Made by a program: the position numbers and the translations under genes
NCBI RefSeq assembly: GCF_037975245.1
Contig: NC_092576.1
Location: forward strand, 19,366,111 to 19,430,110
Reading direction: 5' to 3'
Length of the DNA: 64,000 bases
Origin: Apostichopus japonicus
Taxonomy: Eukaryota > Echinodermata > Holothuroidea > Aspidochirotida > Stichopodidae
Shown: positions 46,879 through 60,642 of the stretch, one piece after another
How the letters are laid out: every line of letters begins with the position of its first letter
Numbering within the stretch: position 1 is the first letter of the stretch
The notes under the pieces: generated by a model
Told to the model about the DNA's origin: nothing
The model's database searches: none
What the model saw: the letters and a program-made list of their open reading frames with translations, nothing else

Positions 46879-49800
46879 CTTGATCAACTTGTGTGAATAT
46901 GAAATATGGACATTAAAAACGAGACCCCCGAAAAAATGAAGTAAAGTCAATATATTGGTAACCATATTTTTCAAATATAACATGTGAAGCTGTCTACGGT
47001 ATGTGATAAATGATGACATCCTGCTTCAGGAAATTTAAGTCATTCGTAGTTCGGTTTAAAAGAAGGCCAACCAATAACTCGTTTGGTGAGATCAAATTAC
47101 CAGAATCTTAGACTACTTTCAAACGCACCTCTTCCGTTAGGTAAATCAACGACTACTTGGCTACGTACGTCATTCGAGCAGTTGGAGTGGTCCGGGGTAA
47201 AACCTGTTCTTTTTCTGTGTGTTGTTTACATAGTATCATACAAGAAATTCCATCAGTGTCACTGAAATATCTATCTCAGATTAAGGTTAGCCTGAGTAAA
47301 ATCACTGACCGTGTAGACGAAGCAAGTCTATTGAAGTTTATTTATAGTGATAAAGAATACGTAGAACTATTTAACTTACGCTAAACTTCAGGTCCAAACT
47401 ATATTTCTCGTAATGTTTATTTACTTTTTGGGAATAATAAAGTAACCATGAGTTCCAATTTTCATTGAGGTTCCTTTGCTTTGTTATAGATTCTCAAACA
47501 TGAAAATTAGGAGAATGGAATGTCCAAAATGTTGAAATTTTCTCAACTATTTATACTGCATTTGAAATGTTGCTATTTATTGATGAATTCCAATTTAGCT
47601 ACATTCTTTGAAGTCCATAGTCTGGACAACAACAAAAGGCCAATGCGTAAGATTTATTGTAACATGTAAGAACTCAAATCGAATTACTTTTCATTTTTAA
47701 AGTTCGTGCTTATGAGTTATTTTTGCCTCGCACTTAATAAATATTTATTCAAAAAGAAGACATGAAAATGAGTTGGGAAATACTGACAAGGTCTACTAAC
47801 TTTCCAGAAAGTAGCAGTGTTACTGGTTTCCGTATAGTTTACGAGGGATGTGTTAGGGGTTTGAATCTGATGAATCTACCATCTTAGGTTTCATCGTTTA
47901 ATGCGACCAAACAATCATCATGCTAAGTTCACATAGGCTTACCTCACAATGTTGATCTAAACCTTAAATACCTTATAGCCAAATTTAAAACGCCTAAATT
48001 ACCGGAGCGTCACCCCTGGACACCAATTACGGCTCAGAGCTACATTCAAGAGACATTTAAGCATAAGTGAAGTGCTGCAGCTTCTGTTGCAGCTATGCAG
48101 TTTACGTAAATATAAAAAAACATGGGATGGGGAGGTGGGTAGGAGGTGTTTCTTAGCCCCTAATTTTTACTGTGATGTGCACTTTGTGCTGGTGCATTTT
48201 TAAACTTGCTAAATGTCCTCCTACATAAAGGTTTGCTTGCCTCAAGATGCCTCTGTTTGGACTTTCAAGCGCCATCACTGACTGGGACATTATAGAGTTG
48301 TTCATGTATAATTTACAGTTGAAATTTGTTTCCACAATTTTCTACATATACTGCCAGTTGAAATGACTGATTATCAGTGTGGTATTCGAGATTTGTTATA
48401 TCGAGAACTTAGGGACTGAGACCTCTTTAAATGCATTACGTATTGACAGCGTCAAACAAAGTTGTTCAAGTGTATTGTACTTTATGCACAAGTTTACGCA
48501 TCAAACAACATGGCGGTATCCTCTTAATAACAGTAAAAATTGTGTAGTAGTTAACTAGTTACAGCTTTCTTGAGGAAAGAATCATGAAGCAAAGCTGACG
48601 GCATATAAAATATTTCAATAATGCAGAAAGATGCAACCACTTTTGCTGAGCGATAATTGTCGACGAGGCTAACTGTCATTGAAATGTTATCCACCAGCAA
48701 TATTAATGTAATAATGTAAACAAAATTGATGTAACAGACAAATGAACTGTGCAGGTACATATACGTACAAATTTGGTGAATATTAAAGGCCAAGCGACAT
48801 GTTTCCAAAGATTCGAAATATGAGTTACCTTATTTCGTAAGTGTTCTTGTCATGTCAAAGTCGGCGCACACAAGCTCCATAAAAATAAATCGTTTGCGTA
48901 ATACCATACATATGTAAACTTTTGAGAACCAAGAAAAAATTGCTGTTTCAACAGGCTTTAACAGGAAAGTTATTGAAGGGAAGCTACTAAATTCCAAGAA
49001 AAATATATATAAGTCAAAATGGTCTTACTTACCTTGAAAAGGAAATCAAACAAAGTTTGCCGATAGCAAGACGATACTTACTTACAGTAGAAATTTGGGA
49101 AGGATCATCAGTCTATAGTATCATGCATACAGAGCTACACACATACATGCTACTACATGTTTCTCACGTGCATATTCATGACAGACGATAAAACGGTAGC
49201 ATGCTAGGTACTTTACAGTTTGGTCAGGGACATTGTATCCACTGTTACTTCAGGACCCGAAAGCAGACCTCAGAAATAATTTAATAAAAACATAACTAAG
49301 TAAGTTCGTCTGCAGCCAAATCAATAGGGGCCGTTGCTGGGTGACGGGTATCTTTGTTCCAAGTATGAAAGCAAACCGCTTTCAAATTTCTTGAGATTTC
49401 ATATTTACTCAGCCTAAACGTCACTTCTACACCCACAAACATCCGAACACACGCCACCGCCATTGCATTGGTTACAGATAACATTTAAAATGAAAATCCG
49501 AGTTTGTAGGTTTATGGGAGCTGGAATATCCGTTAAGAACCTAATGACAATAGGTTTTCAGTTTTCAGTAACAAAGCACTTTAAGGTGTATTTTACAAGA
49601 GATAAATGAAAGGGTTACTGTGATAATCATGAAATGCTGATATACAACACAACACAAATACTACTTCATTACAATTTACTAAAAAACAGTTCCAACGGCT
49701 TTAGTTTTAAATGCTTGCTATTCAAATATCCTTATGATCTACTCAAATAAAAAGAAGTAATCAACAATAGTAAACACAGTGCAATGACATTCTCGCAAGT

Positions 49801-49898
49801 TATGGGGTCAATAAACATCTTCTTGACCGTAAAAACAATTGACATGACAGATACAATTATTAAAATGCATTGTGATTTAATATGATGATTCAAAATAC
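46879..49898. other. copy B intron between FN3-1 and FN3-2
   Basis: 3.0 kb present only in copy B. No exon or mobile element recognised. Confidence 0.4.
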
Positions 49899-50213
49899 CT
49901 GCACAAGTGGTAGTAGCATTCAGCGCTGGACTCTTTGGACCTTCTCCCTTCTCTCCTTCTCTTACTGCTGCTACACAGAATGAGTATCTTTCCTCTGGTA
50001 TGAGGGCCGTAAAGATGAAATTCAGGGTCTTGATAGGTGCAGACGTATCCTGGAGAGACCAATTCAGTCCTGATGCCAGCTTGTAGTAAGGCGTATACCT
50101 GATGACAGGAGGGTCCCCATCTTCACTTTCTTCATCCCAGGCTGACCAGCTGATGGTGACTGTTGAATCAGTTATTAAATCTGCTTTTGGAGCAGATTGC
50201 AGTACATGGAGAT
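49899..50213 (-). pseudogene. copy B exon: FN3 domain 1 (absent from copy A)
   Basis: 315 bp, open, class 1-1. FN3 hallmarks: TISWSAWDEE, RYSFCVAAVREG and a GPKSPALNA end. The acceptor follows ccttctag and the donor is gtatttt. It splices in phase from Ig3 and into the damaged FN3 that follows. Confidence 0.85.
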
Positions 50214-51292
50214 CTAGAAGGCCAAATGGGAGAGAAGAATTACAGATCATCTATTTGAAGAAATCATTGTTGACTATGCTATTGTTGACTATGCATTGTT
50301 GGCATATAATGCTACGTCAGACGTGAGCATGGTTCATCGCAAGATACAATGAACACTATAATACTATTAAAGAATGAGTAATTATCATCATATTTACAGG
50401 TGGTCAAGGAGTATAGTATTGAAGTCAGTTGCATAGTAGGCTTAGTCGACATCTGGTGATAATACAGTGTATGTACATATAATCTAACTACTGCCTTGAG
50501 TAATGTTGTTACTAGCCTTAGGGTAGTCTGAAATTCATTTACAGTTCTAAAAAGCATTGCTCAATAAAGCGTAGTTAATGGCTATACATAGTGTTACGAC
50601 ATGTGATCATGTGATCATGTGTTTGGTAAATGTATACAAAGAATAAAGTTGAAGAAATATTGCCTTTGGAGATATCGGTTTGATTGTGACACAAGTTGAC
50701 TTCACTAATATCCATCTATAACTAAAGAATATGACATTGGTACTCAACAAACTACATGGACCAATATACCACATTATAAAATCAAACAACATTGATGGTG
50801 AAAAATATTTTGCCTTACATAATTTTAAGATTGAGAGTAAGTAAAATAAAGAAGAAAATATTTAAGCTCAGCTGAACTAATGGTACGGTGAATTACTAGT
50901 AAAGTTAAGTAGTAAGTTAAACTTGAACTTCAATTTATACACCAATATAAACAAAGTAATAAGAAATGAAATCTCAAAATGTAACTAAAATAAATAAAGC
51001 AAGTGTGGTAGCATGAGAGTACGTGTTACATTACTTACTTTCAAACTTTCTTCTTTACAATAAGAGGTATTGTCATATTATGGTTAGCGTATATTATAAA
51101 CATCCGCCTTTGGATCATCTTCCTATAGTGTTTGGTATTTCACTGTTAAAAGTTACAAACTGTGTGCTGAAGATTTTTTCAAAGATACAGAAAATTGACT
51201 TTGCCGCCTTCATGTTTAATACTAAGCAATTCTAAAGAGACCACGGTTGACCCATAAAGTGCAAATTTAACATATGCAGTCATGCAACTCAC

Positions 51293-51586
51293 CAAATACA
51301 TCTATGGTTATGTTATATACTGCATATTTTTGGTCATCTTTCCTCAGCTGACAGTAAAGTGTCTGTCCATCTGTGACGTTATCTACCATGAATGGAGCAG
51401 TTCTTGTTGTTGCAGTACCACTCAACTGTTCTGAAGAAATGCCATCGTCATCTAAATGCTCATGATGTCTTGACAGAACAAAATTTAAGTTATCAATGTC
51501 TGAAGAACTTGGACCTTTAGCAGCTGTGCAAGTCACAGGAACTGTTACTCCTGGATTTTTACGAGTATAGGCAGCATCTATTAGAC
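51293..51586 (-). pseudogene. copy B exon: Ig-like 3
   Basis: 294 bp, open, class 1-1. The Ig cysteines VTCTAAKG and TLYCQLRK are conserved. Its acceptor lies in a five-unit 54-bp minisatellite, as in copy A. Confidence 0.82.
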
Positions 51587-51838
51587 CTTAAATGAGGAAA
51601 GAATGACAAACACTCATAGTATAGGCAGAATCTATGAGACCTTAAAGGAGGAAAGAATGAGAAACACTCATAGTGTAGGCTGCATCTATTAGAAATTGAA
51701 TAAGGAAAGAATGAGAAACACTCATAGTGTAGGTTGCATCTATTGTACCTTAAATGTGGAAAAAATGAGAAACACTTATAGTATAGGCGGCATCTATTAT
51801 ACCTTAAATAAGGAAAGAAAGAGAAACACTCATAGTGG
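51568..51838. repeat. 54-bp minisatellite repeating the Ig3 splice acceptor, copy B
   Basis: Five units starting at 51568, 51622, 51676, 51730 and 51784, exactly 54 bp apart. Same structure as copy A with one unit fewer. Confidence 0.9.
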
Positions 51839-52515
51839 TCGTTATAAAACATAAGATTATACTGTGCTAGTACCGCTACATCTTTATCGTTGTTTTCCAG
51901 TACAATGCAAAAGTAACAATTTGATGAAAATGAACTGATATTGCAAACATAATATTTTGATGACAACGAAATCAAATTGCAAAGAAAATATTTTGATGAG
52001 AATGTACTGATATTGTGTAGTGCAATTTTCTTAACATCACAAACTATATCTATAACATTAAATATTGTTTAACTAGATAGAATAATTTAAAAACAAGCCT
52101 TAGGCAAGGGTGAAGGCAGGTTTAAAGATACAAACTGATCTAACAGATAAAAGAACGAAAAATCATTATTAAAATATCTGACAATAACGTATAGCTGGTT
52201 CAAGTGATAAAGGTATTTCTTACAACCTAGTTCTCTACCGTAAGAAGGAAACTTAGCGCACATTACCCAACGTCAATGAAACAGACTGTGTTTCGTAGTT
52301 ATTCATTGCGGCAAAGAAACGTTATCATAACAACATTCACGCTCAAATAAGAACTGTAGCAGTTACATACTCCTCACATCACCTACAGCAATGAATCATG
52401 TTTATATGTCAATTTTACTTCATGACTATCAACTTTCCAAAGTTTTCTTTAAATGTCACTTCATATTTACCAGTGTTACATTCCTCTGATGCAATCATGA
52501 CGGAATGTTTCTTAC

Positions 52516-52659
52516 CTGTCTGACATAAGTTGGGTGGAAATAGTTCCACCCATTCAGGATTGCAACCTCCAGAGCAACTTCCTGTTACTTGGTTACAGTA
52601 ACTTTCTGAACAATGACAATCATTTTCACAGACTTCTCCAAAGTGTGGCCCCAGGCATT
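52516..52659 (-). pseudogene. copy B exon: EGF-like 5
   Basis: 144 bp, open, class 1-1, with intact splice sites. CLGPHFGEVCENDCHC matches copy A's [16 protein letters not shown]; all cysteines are kept. Confidence 0.78.
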
Positions 52660-53218
52660 CTGTAAATCAAAATGTTCTACATGCATTCATTTTACTGTTA
52701 GCTATTGTAATATCTTTGCATGTGATGGTTAGATGTAAAAACAATGATACAAAAGGGAAATCTATTCTATACTCAGTTGCTAACTGATGAAGATTTATTC
52801 TCTCCTTCTTTTCTCAAGTTAATATAACATTATCGCCAAGTAACAAGTTTAACCACAAATTAAAAGATACAGACGGCATTCTGATGATTTTGAGATTTCT
52901 AAAGTGGCATTTTAGCTCTGACAAAGCCTCCTGTGGATGCACAATTTAACCCTACAGCTTAAAGAAAACTACTATAAATTGATTTGATCATTGTGTAACT
53001 TGAAGGGAAATAAACTCATTTCCATACTTTCACTATTCTTCTTAAGTAAAATGTGCCACACTCTGGTTGTGGTGATGATTTGTTTCCATAATTTTAATTT
53101 CTAAGAAAAATATTGAGAGCAAAAAGGAATTGTTTTGAGAACAAAGTTATTTTTAATGTTGAATTTCCATCTGAAGTATATTTATTCATACAATTTCCAG
53201 TCCAACCTCAAGCCATAT

Positions 53219-53374
53219 CTTTACAATACACTTGTCCCATGTGAACTTCATAGCACGGAACACAATTTTGGTGTGGACATTCTCCCGTTATCTTATCGCA
53301 AGCAATATTCCCTATGCAGTGACATTTTTCAGTACAAGTAGATCCATAAGAGCCATAAGTACAAACATCAGAAA
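53219..53374 (-). pseudogene. copy B exon: EGF-like 4 with lost splice donor
   Basis: 156 bp, open. The donor dinucleotide, GT in copy A (plus 13567-13568 ac), is AT here (plus 53217-53218 at), so normal U2 splicing is not expected. The exon also has a Gly to Cys change (VPCYEV against APGYEV), giving an odd cysteine. Confidence 0.8.
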
Positions 53375-54355
53375 CTACAGGAATAAAACTATATCATTTC
53401 AAAATGCATTTGAAGTTTGAAGAATTGTTTCACTGTTATTGTTAGTTGTGTAAATTATAATGGAGAAGAAACAATCTTTACAACATGCATCTCTACATAA
53501 ACTCTCATATGCATATAGGTATTACATACTGTACATAAAAATACTTATTTCCTTTTAAAGCCCATTTATGTTAAATGTGCTTTGGCTCTTGTGTAAACTT
53601 GCAATGCAATGCGGTTTATTTACATTTTTATTTTTTTTTAATCTTCCTTCATCTTCTTCGTAATATTTGTCTTCATATTTGTCCTTCAATTATGGTGCTC
53701 TCTTACAAGCGATAAGATTAAACCTATAGAAACAAAATGATGGAACATGGAAAGTACAACCTTGACAACAGCCTTATATGTTCCATCATACGTAGTATTG
53801 TCAAATTAAGTAACTTGGAACAACATGAGTCCTGGAGATAAAAGGAAATGCATCACCTCCACCCCCCTCCCTCATCGGACAATCTAACTAATATATGGTG
53901 AAACAACCATGTTTGATTTCCATAAGAGAGCAATAACGGTTTAATGATGTGATGATAATTTATCTTTCCTCTGGGAAAACTGGCCAAAAGTTATAAACCC
54001 TCCAGAATTGGCTGCATACATTTTTGTGTTGCATAGATTGTAAAAAAAGGGTAATATTTTTGTTTTATAAAATATAAAGATAACAGTTGACAACTTAGTA
54101 TTCATGCAACCTGACCAGTCTCAGCTGCCATTCAAAAGTGTATTTTTAATGTCATGCAGTTTACGCGATATGTAATATCCAAGTCAAAGAGTAAACAAAA
54201 TTTGACAGTGGTCACAAAAGAAGTCTAAATGTTTGATTTTGGTCACTACATTTTTACTTTCACCATATTGGGAAGACGGGCTTTAACCGATTTATATTCA
54301 ACAACACAGTATTTTTTGTAAGGTTCAGGATTTAAGATATAAGATCAGATACTTA

Positions 54356-54463
54356 CTCCCTGCACATTTCATACAAACTGAGTCTCCTGTGGGTTATCAC
54401 ACTAAACATATTGGTCATTGACAGCTCTGTAGGAAGCTGTTTCATGGGATCCTGCAACACATC
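54356..54463 (-). pseudogene. relic EGF-like exon in copy B intron
   Basis: Counterpart of the relic at 14105-14198. The minus strand shows tgttgcaggatccca and cagcttcctacagagctgtc, aligning with EGF3, but the frame is broken and the 3' splice region is degraded. Confidence 0.6.
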
Positions 54464-54614
54464 CTCATTTTACAAAGTGTTTACCTATTTTGCTATGTGA
54501 ATGAAGCTGCACCTTACCGCGGTTGAGAAGGTTTGAGATCAGAGCAAGTCATTTCCTACTAATGATGTATCAAATGTCATGTTAGATCAATATCCATCAA
54601 GTAACACTACTAAC

Positions 54615-54752
54615 CCTGACAATTAGTTCCTGTCCATCCACTACTACAGCCTGCTGGTGATCCTGTACACACTCATGTATATCTGTCACACTGCCCATAC
54701 TGACAGTGACAGGTCTGTAGGCAGCTGGCTCCATAGGTTCCTGAATCACATG
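54615..54752 (-). pseudogene. copy B exon: EGF-like 3 with in-frame stop
   Basis: 138 bp, class 1-1. Copy A reads DRYTGVC; copy B reads DRYT-stop-VC because GGA became TGA (plus-strand tca, 54673-54675). The rest is open and the cysteines are kept. Skipping this exon would keep the frame. Confidence 0.85.
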
Positions 54753-57362
54753 CTGATGGCAAAGCAAACGAATTGCTTAGTTAAATGAAATTGAAACTTA
54801 TGGGAATTTGTTTCCTCTATTAACTACTTTCATGTCATAGTTCAAAACACTTTTACTATCAATTTCCTACATAGCAGAGAAAACCACTCACACACATACT
54901 TCCAACTCCCAGTATGTATTCCCCTTGTGAGATATTGTATCATACAAAGTATCTGCCTAGCCTAGCCTGGCGTAGCCTGTATTGAGAAGGGTGAATGTTA
55001 GGTAGATGTTACAGCCTACGCTAAACTCCAACTGACCTGATTGCTTTTTCTTTAATTTATGCCCATACTTTCTTTTTGCATAAGTTAATATTTATTAATT
55101 ATTGTGATAACAAAAACGGGTCATAGCCAAACCCTCCGAATGTGCGAGGGACGGAATGTGACACACATTTGAACAAGTGTTAGTTGAACTGTCACAAACA
55201 AGATACATAAATTGATTCAATAAAAATGATGCATGTACAACAAAATTAAGAGATCAAAAGATGTAGAAAAATGTCTAATTGATAACTTCAGATATTATGC
55301 GCCTTTGCAAAAGAAGGAAGCGTGATCTACCAAATCCATGTTATAAGAGATGAAGATAAAGCCACTAAATTTTTGAATCTTTGCATTTTAGCTACAAATG
55401 GAAATCGCTCAACCTTTCAGGATTACATCCTATGAGGTCAGGAGGAGAGGCGGCGGTAGCTAGCGGTAGGTGGGCTGCTGCCTCTTCAGTACTTTAATAT
55501 TCATCATTGAGTAACCATCAATATGTCTCTTAAAAAGTCCCATCTGACCAATTGGAATATCAAACATGCAACAGCTCAGTTAACATGATTGAATCAAATC
55601 ATTCAATGACAAAACAAAGTACCTAGTACCTCTACCATATTTGGGGAAATTCGGACCCTAGTTAGACACAGCTTAATGAAAGTTATCTTCAACATTGCAT
55701 GCGGCTACTTTAGTAGGCTCTACAGAAATTGATTATAATAATGTACAGTACTGGAGGAAAATCCTGTTGACAAAACAAGAAGGTAGTACAGTATAAAGAC
55801 CATACAAAAATGTTACATTTCAGTCTATTTACAGCTACTTTTAATATGAAATTCAAAATCTTCAAACTTTTGAAAACTACATACCTGGAGTGAAGTTAAA
55901 AAGTTGATATTTTTTGGGAAGTATAAAATATCTTTTTTTATTTAATCTGCATTGCCACATGTTACCCATTGGCAGACGAAATATGAAATTTGACAAATTC
56001 ATTTGACATTAATGATCCAACCTTTGGTGCCTATCATTCTTTGGAAAAGGTTGTACAAAGTCTTCCTTAACTCTGAATATTTGGCAATTTGGAGTAAATA
56101 TGAATAATTTTGATCTCTCAAATTCAGAGAAACAAATCACACAAACAGATTTATGTAACACATTTAAGGCAAATGGGAGTTTTGAGCCAATCATCAGTTG
56201 GTCTTGTGTAAGAAACCGCAAATAGTATGGCGCTAAATTTTGGGTGATGTCATTTTGACCTTCTGATAGAGGGACCATTTCTCATCATCAGTGAATGTCA
56301 TCATTCTGATCGAGGTTTATCCAAATAAGAGAGGAAGTGTTGGGAACGGCTGCAGATAGGTCACAAGGTTCACACCAAGCTTTGCACTGTGTGAATATTC
56401 CATATGCCAGACATTTTACTTGACATACATCTTATGGAGATCGAGTTGCATCTTTCTAATTGTGCATACATAAGAAACAGGCCTGGATCTTCCTTTGGTC
56501 ATAGATGTCTATCTCATTTCTCCCAATAGGGCCCGTATTTTGACCTTCTGATGGAGGGACCATTTTTCATCATCAGTGAATTCATGTAGCCCTCATGGAA
56601 CAATTTGTTCAAGTTTCAGCAGAAGTCCGGGGTGGTGATCTGACAATCCCTTGCTAAAATGACATATGCACCTGGTGTTTGAAATTTCGTCCAAAATTTA
56701 GTACCAAAATTCCATCCCTCGCACCTAAATTCCACTCCTGGAAAAAATTACAATACTGACGACCCGTAAGTTTTTCTTCTCATTCTTTAATGTTTGTTTT
56801 AGATGTTATAGTTTGGTGATTCTTTGGGGAGTTTCACATATATAACAGTATTTTTTCCATCTGAAAGCTATATTCTTGTGTCTTAAAATGCATTACGGAA
56901 ATTTCTCATTTTATTAAACATTTTCGGAACTTTCATTGTATTCTTAATATATGACTTAAAGAATGAACATGAATACAAAAAAGGACGATGATCAGTTTAT
57001 TTTATCTAAATTAGACTATAGTTTTGTGGTTTTACATTGTAGCCTAATAAATAATAGGGTTGTAGTAATAGTTGTTCTTTGTACAAAGTCATTGAAAAGG
57101 AGATCGCTTTGCTAAATTTCACCTACTGAATAGCATGAATAGATAGAAAGAAGAGTGTAGACTTTTACAATAACACCACTACTACCTCTACACCCGCCCA
57201 TCCCACACCATCACTATTTTACCCTTTTGGATTATGTCAATCAAAATGTAAATTCCAAAACCTACACATCACTAAATTAGTTCTATAAAGAAGGAATGAT
57301 AAAATCTTTACACAACATGATGGAATAGGAACAAATGTTGAAATATTAAAGTAAAGCTCTAC

Positions 57363-57512
57363 CGGTAAGGCAGTCCAACCCCTTCCATCCTGTGTTACAG
57401 CTACATCCATATGGGTGGGCTAGGCAGAAGAGGTATCTACTGCAACTGTCAGCACCGCCACTGCTGGAACATCTTCTCTCACACGTGTCTGTATATCTGT
57501 TACCTCCACATT
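57363..57512 (-). pseudogene. copy B exon: EGF-like 2
   Basis: 150 bp, open, class 1-1. Has NRYTDTCERRCSSSGG in place of copy A's NRYGDFCEKRCSIADE, but the following LFCLAHPYGCSC is identical. Splice sites intact. Confidence 0.8.
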
Positions 57513-58728
57513 CTAACAGGAAAATATAAATTAATAACAATGCCGCCCTAGTAACGTTACAGGAATCACAAATTCAGTGCTGCTCCCAAAAGGGCATGCA
57601 ACTTCACTAGCCAACTTAGACGCTGCAATTTTTTTTAGTCAGGTGCAAAACATTTCATTGCTTAAAAGCAAAAGAACAGAAACAACAAGCGCAAAAATGT
57701 ATGGTTATAAGCATTTGATTTCTCAACTGCATTCAACAATGTCACATACTGAGGCTAGTAAAATTGACCTAGGTGTCATGACCAAGTGAGGAATTGATTT
57801 AAAAATAGCAAAACAGGGTGCATACACCATTTCATGTATTTCACTGATGATATCCATATGCGATGATCCAGAAAACCCTTTTATTCAGCCTAATCATATG
57901 TTGACTATATATGACTAAATTCAATCGATATTCGGTGCAAATTACAATTCAATGAAACTTGATTGAATGAGTCATTCTGTTTTTTCTTGACACTTATCTC
58001 AGAATCATCAACAGGCCGCTGAACAACAAGAGTTTATGTTGAGGTTTTGCAATTGTGAGATTAAATTACGAACGTTATTGATATTGAAATAATACACCTA
58101 ATAAGGTTCTGTCTGCAACATGTAGGATTTTCATAAACCATTCTTGATACTCTAGGTAAATTAAGACAACCTGAATGTATTCTGCAATTATTAAACCTAC
58201 AAGTATATGATCTGGATTAGCGATGGGGGGGGGGGGGGGTCCAAATCACTAGATAAACACCAACAACATGCAGTTGCTCACAAGGCTTTTACTGTCTCAA
58301 TTATGATTTCAAAGGGAAGTTTCTCAAATCACAAACATTGTTTCCAAGGGCAAACACTTGGATTTTTAAATTATTAAACACACTGGTGTACAAATACGGC
58401 CTAAAGCATCACCGTTTCAGAACTGCCTTTAATTTGCAGATAAGGTAGGTGATGGTTTGAAATTACCAACATCACACCTTTACATACAAGATACAAGGTC
58501 AAACGCTTTTGATACAGTAGACTTAAGCCATTACTTGGTTCCCTTTAGCATCATCATTTTTTTGCAATGAAATACGAAGTGGGTTACCAGTGAGCTTGAA
58601 TAAATGTTATTTACATTTCCGATTCCAAGTCACACTATGCAGACTCCCTCTCTGTCATGAAGATATACAGATATATATTTCTCATCAAATATATATATTT
58701 CTCAGTAAAACATGAAGAAAATTGTTAC

Positions 58729-58863
58729 CTTCTTCACAATTTGTTCCTTTGAACCCAGGGGCACAAATGCATTTTCCGCTGTTCTCATCATAAATGCCTC
58801 CGTTATAGCAGTTATCACATATACCATCACAAGCATCTGGGCCCCATCGATTAGCTGGACAAG
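58729..58863 (-). pseudogene. copy B exon: EGF-like 1, one cysteine lost
   Basis: 135 bp, open, class 1-1. Same as copy A EGF1 except NGGIYDENSGKC: the NGGxC cysteine is Tyr (codon 58790-58792), which should break a disulfide. Both splice sites look intact. Confidence 0.8.
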
Positions 58864-59273
58864 CTGGTGTTATGAAGAGATCATGCAAATATGTAGATTA
58901 TGAGTATGAAGCTGGAATAATGATGACTTATGTTAGTATAGTAACATTAAATGAGCTGTACCTTCAGTATGTGTCGTCACTCATCAAATCCAAGGTTCAT
59001 TTCTGAAAAAAAACTTAACCAAGAATTTTAAAGAACTTCATTTCACATTTTGGATCACAATGTACCATGGTATATTCTCCTATAATACTTTACTGTAGCC
59101 GCTTGATTTTTTTTCAGGTGATCTCTGATCAAGTCTCAATGTGCCAGGCTGATGCAGGTATGATCTCTAACTTACCACAAAATCAAGTAGGCAAGACACA
59201 ATTAAAATTACAGCCGCTTATTAAATGTATTTTTAATACCCGGTGCGCCTTCACATTTTGATCATATCCTCTT

Positions 59274-60067
59274 TTAAAGAAGAACTAAACCCTGAGGTAT
59301 AGTAGAGAGAAGTCAATATTCTTACACACTCTGTGAAATAAACAGTCAAAACTTCCTTTCCCCGAACTTCCAGGAATTGTTTAATGTTTGCTTGCACCTA
59401 CTGTGTTGGCGGCAATTATGTAACGAAGGCGCTTCAAAAATAACGTCAGCGAATCACACCGTAAGATAAACAATTCCCCTTTCTGCATATGAATTGTACA
59501 AATGCACTCGGAGGGCGTTCGGAACTTGGAGCGAAATGCCGGAGTGCCAAGTATGGTTACGTGGGGCAGAAGCACCAGGCTAGCCCCTCCGTCGCAGAAC
59601 TGTTACTAGTGTTGGCAGTACTAGAATCATAGTAATTGCCAGTTTCTGCCACAGATGTGATATGTTTAGCTCTAGGTCTCGTTGTCTCAGTTCCTCTACT
59701 GTGTATTCATGCTAGATTTGATTGCAGCTAAGTCCAAATGCACCCATATTCTCTCTTTTGCAAATCTTTCCGAGCCCGGAAAGCGTTTGGGAAGTATAAT
59801 TTGACTACACATTGCCCTAGTTATCGTGAACGGCGCATATAGGAAATGTTTGGCTTAGATGGATTCAATGTAGTGGCTCGCTAACGTCATGAACCGGGCA
59901 GGAACTGTCGGAATTCAAACAAATGGCAAATGCCTTGGGTGACAATCAAATCGAACTTTAAGGTTGAGAGAAATGTTTCCAAGCATTCGCATTGCTTCTG
60001 TCGAAAAGATCGTACTGCAAAACAGTAATCTCTATGCAGAAAAGGCAAGGTTTTACTTCTCCTTTAA
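59274..60067. mobile_element. MITE-like element with TTAA ends in copy B intron
   Basis: Counterpart of 19103-19877. The section about 59465-59570 differs in sequence from copy A, and the inner ORF is disrupted. Confidence 0.42.
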
Positions 60068-60310
60068 GTAATGCACAAGTTTCTCAAGCACGCTGTCTTA
60101 GCTCTCAAACTTGTTTTGAAATTTAAAAACTTGAGATAATCGCTTCTTGTTAGCTTGTGATGGTTATTTAACAGAAAACAACTATATTGAGGAAAGAAAA
60201 TTGATTTAGAAATACTATTGATAAAAGAAAGATCTATGTGATATTCATAAAAAATGTAACTTATACCAATTAGTCGATATAAAATCAGAAGTGATTTTTA
60301 TAACTGCAGC

Positions 60311-60423
<113 letters not shown>

Positions 60424-60449
60424 GGAGCCAGCTGTATGCCTGCGTTTTT

Positions 60450-60530
60450 GGTCCGTTTGATCCAGCAAATGCGCAGACGGGCATCAAACGGACCAGTTCA
60501 CTGGTCCGTTTGATGCTTTGCATTTGCGCA
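60450..60530. repeat. hairpin and repeated ggtccgttt words
   Basis: gcatcaaacggaccag (60481-60496), loop ttca, ctggtccgtttgatgc (60501-60516): a perfect 16-bp inverted repeat. The word ggtccgttt also occurs at 60450 and near 60570. Confidence 0.9.
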
Positions 60531-60642
60531 ATAGGTCCTTTTGGTGATATTGGTTAGTTTGGTGATGTGGTCCGTTTGGTTCATCGTTGTAGACAAACAG
60601 GCTCGTCCGCGATGATGAATCGTAAATTACACTAAATAAAAC

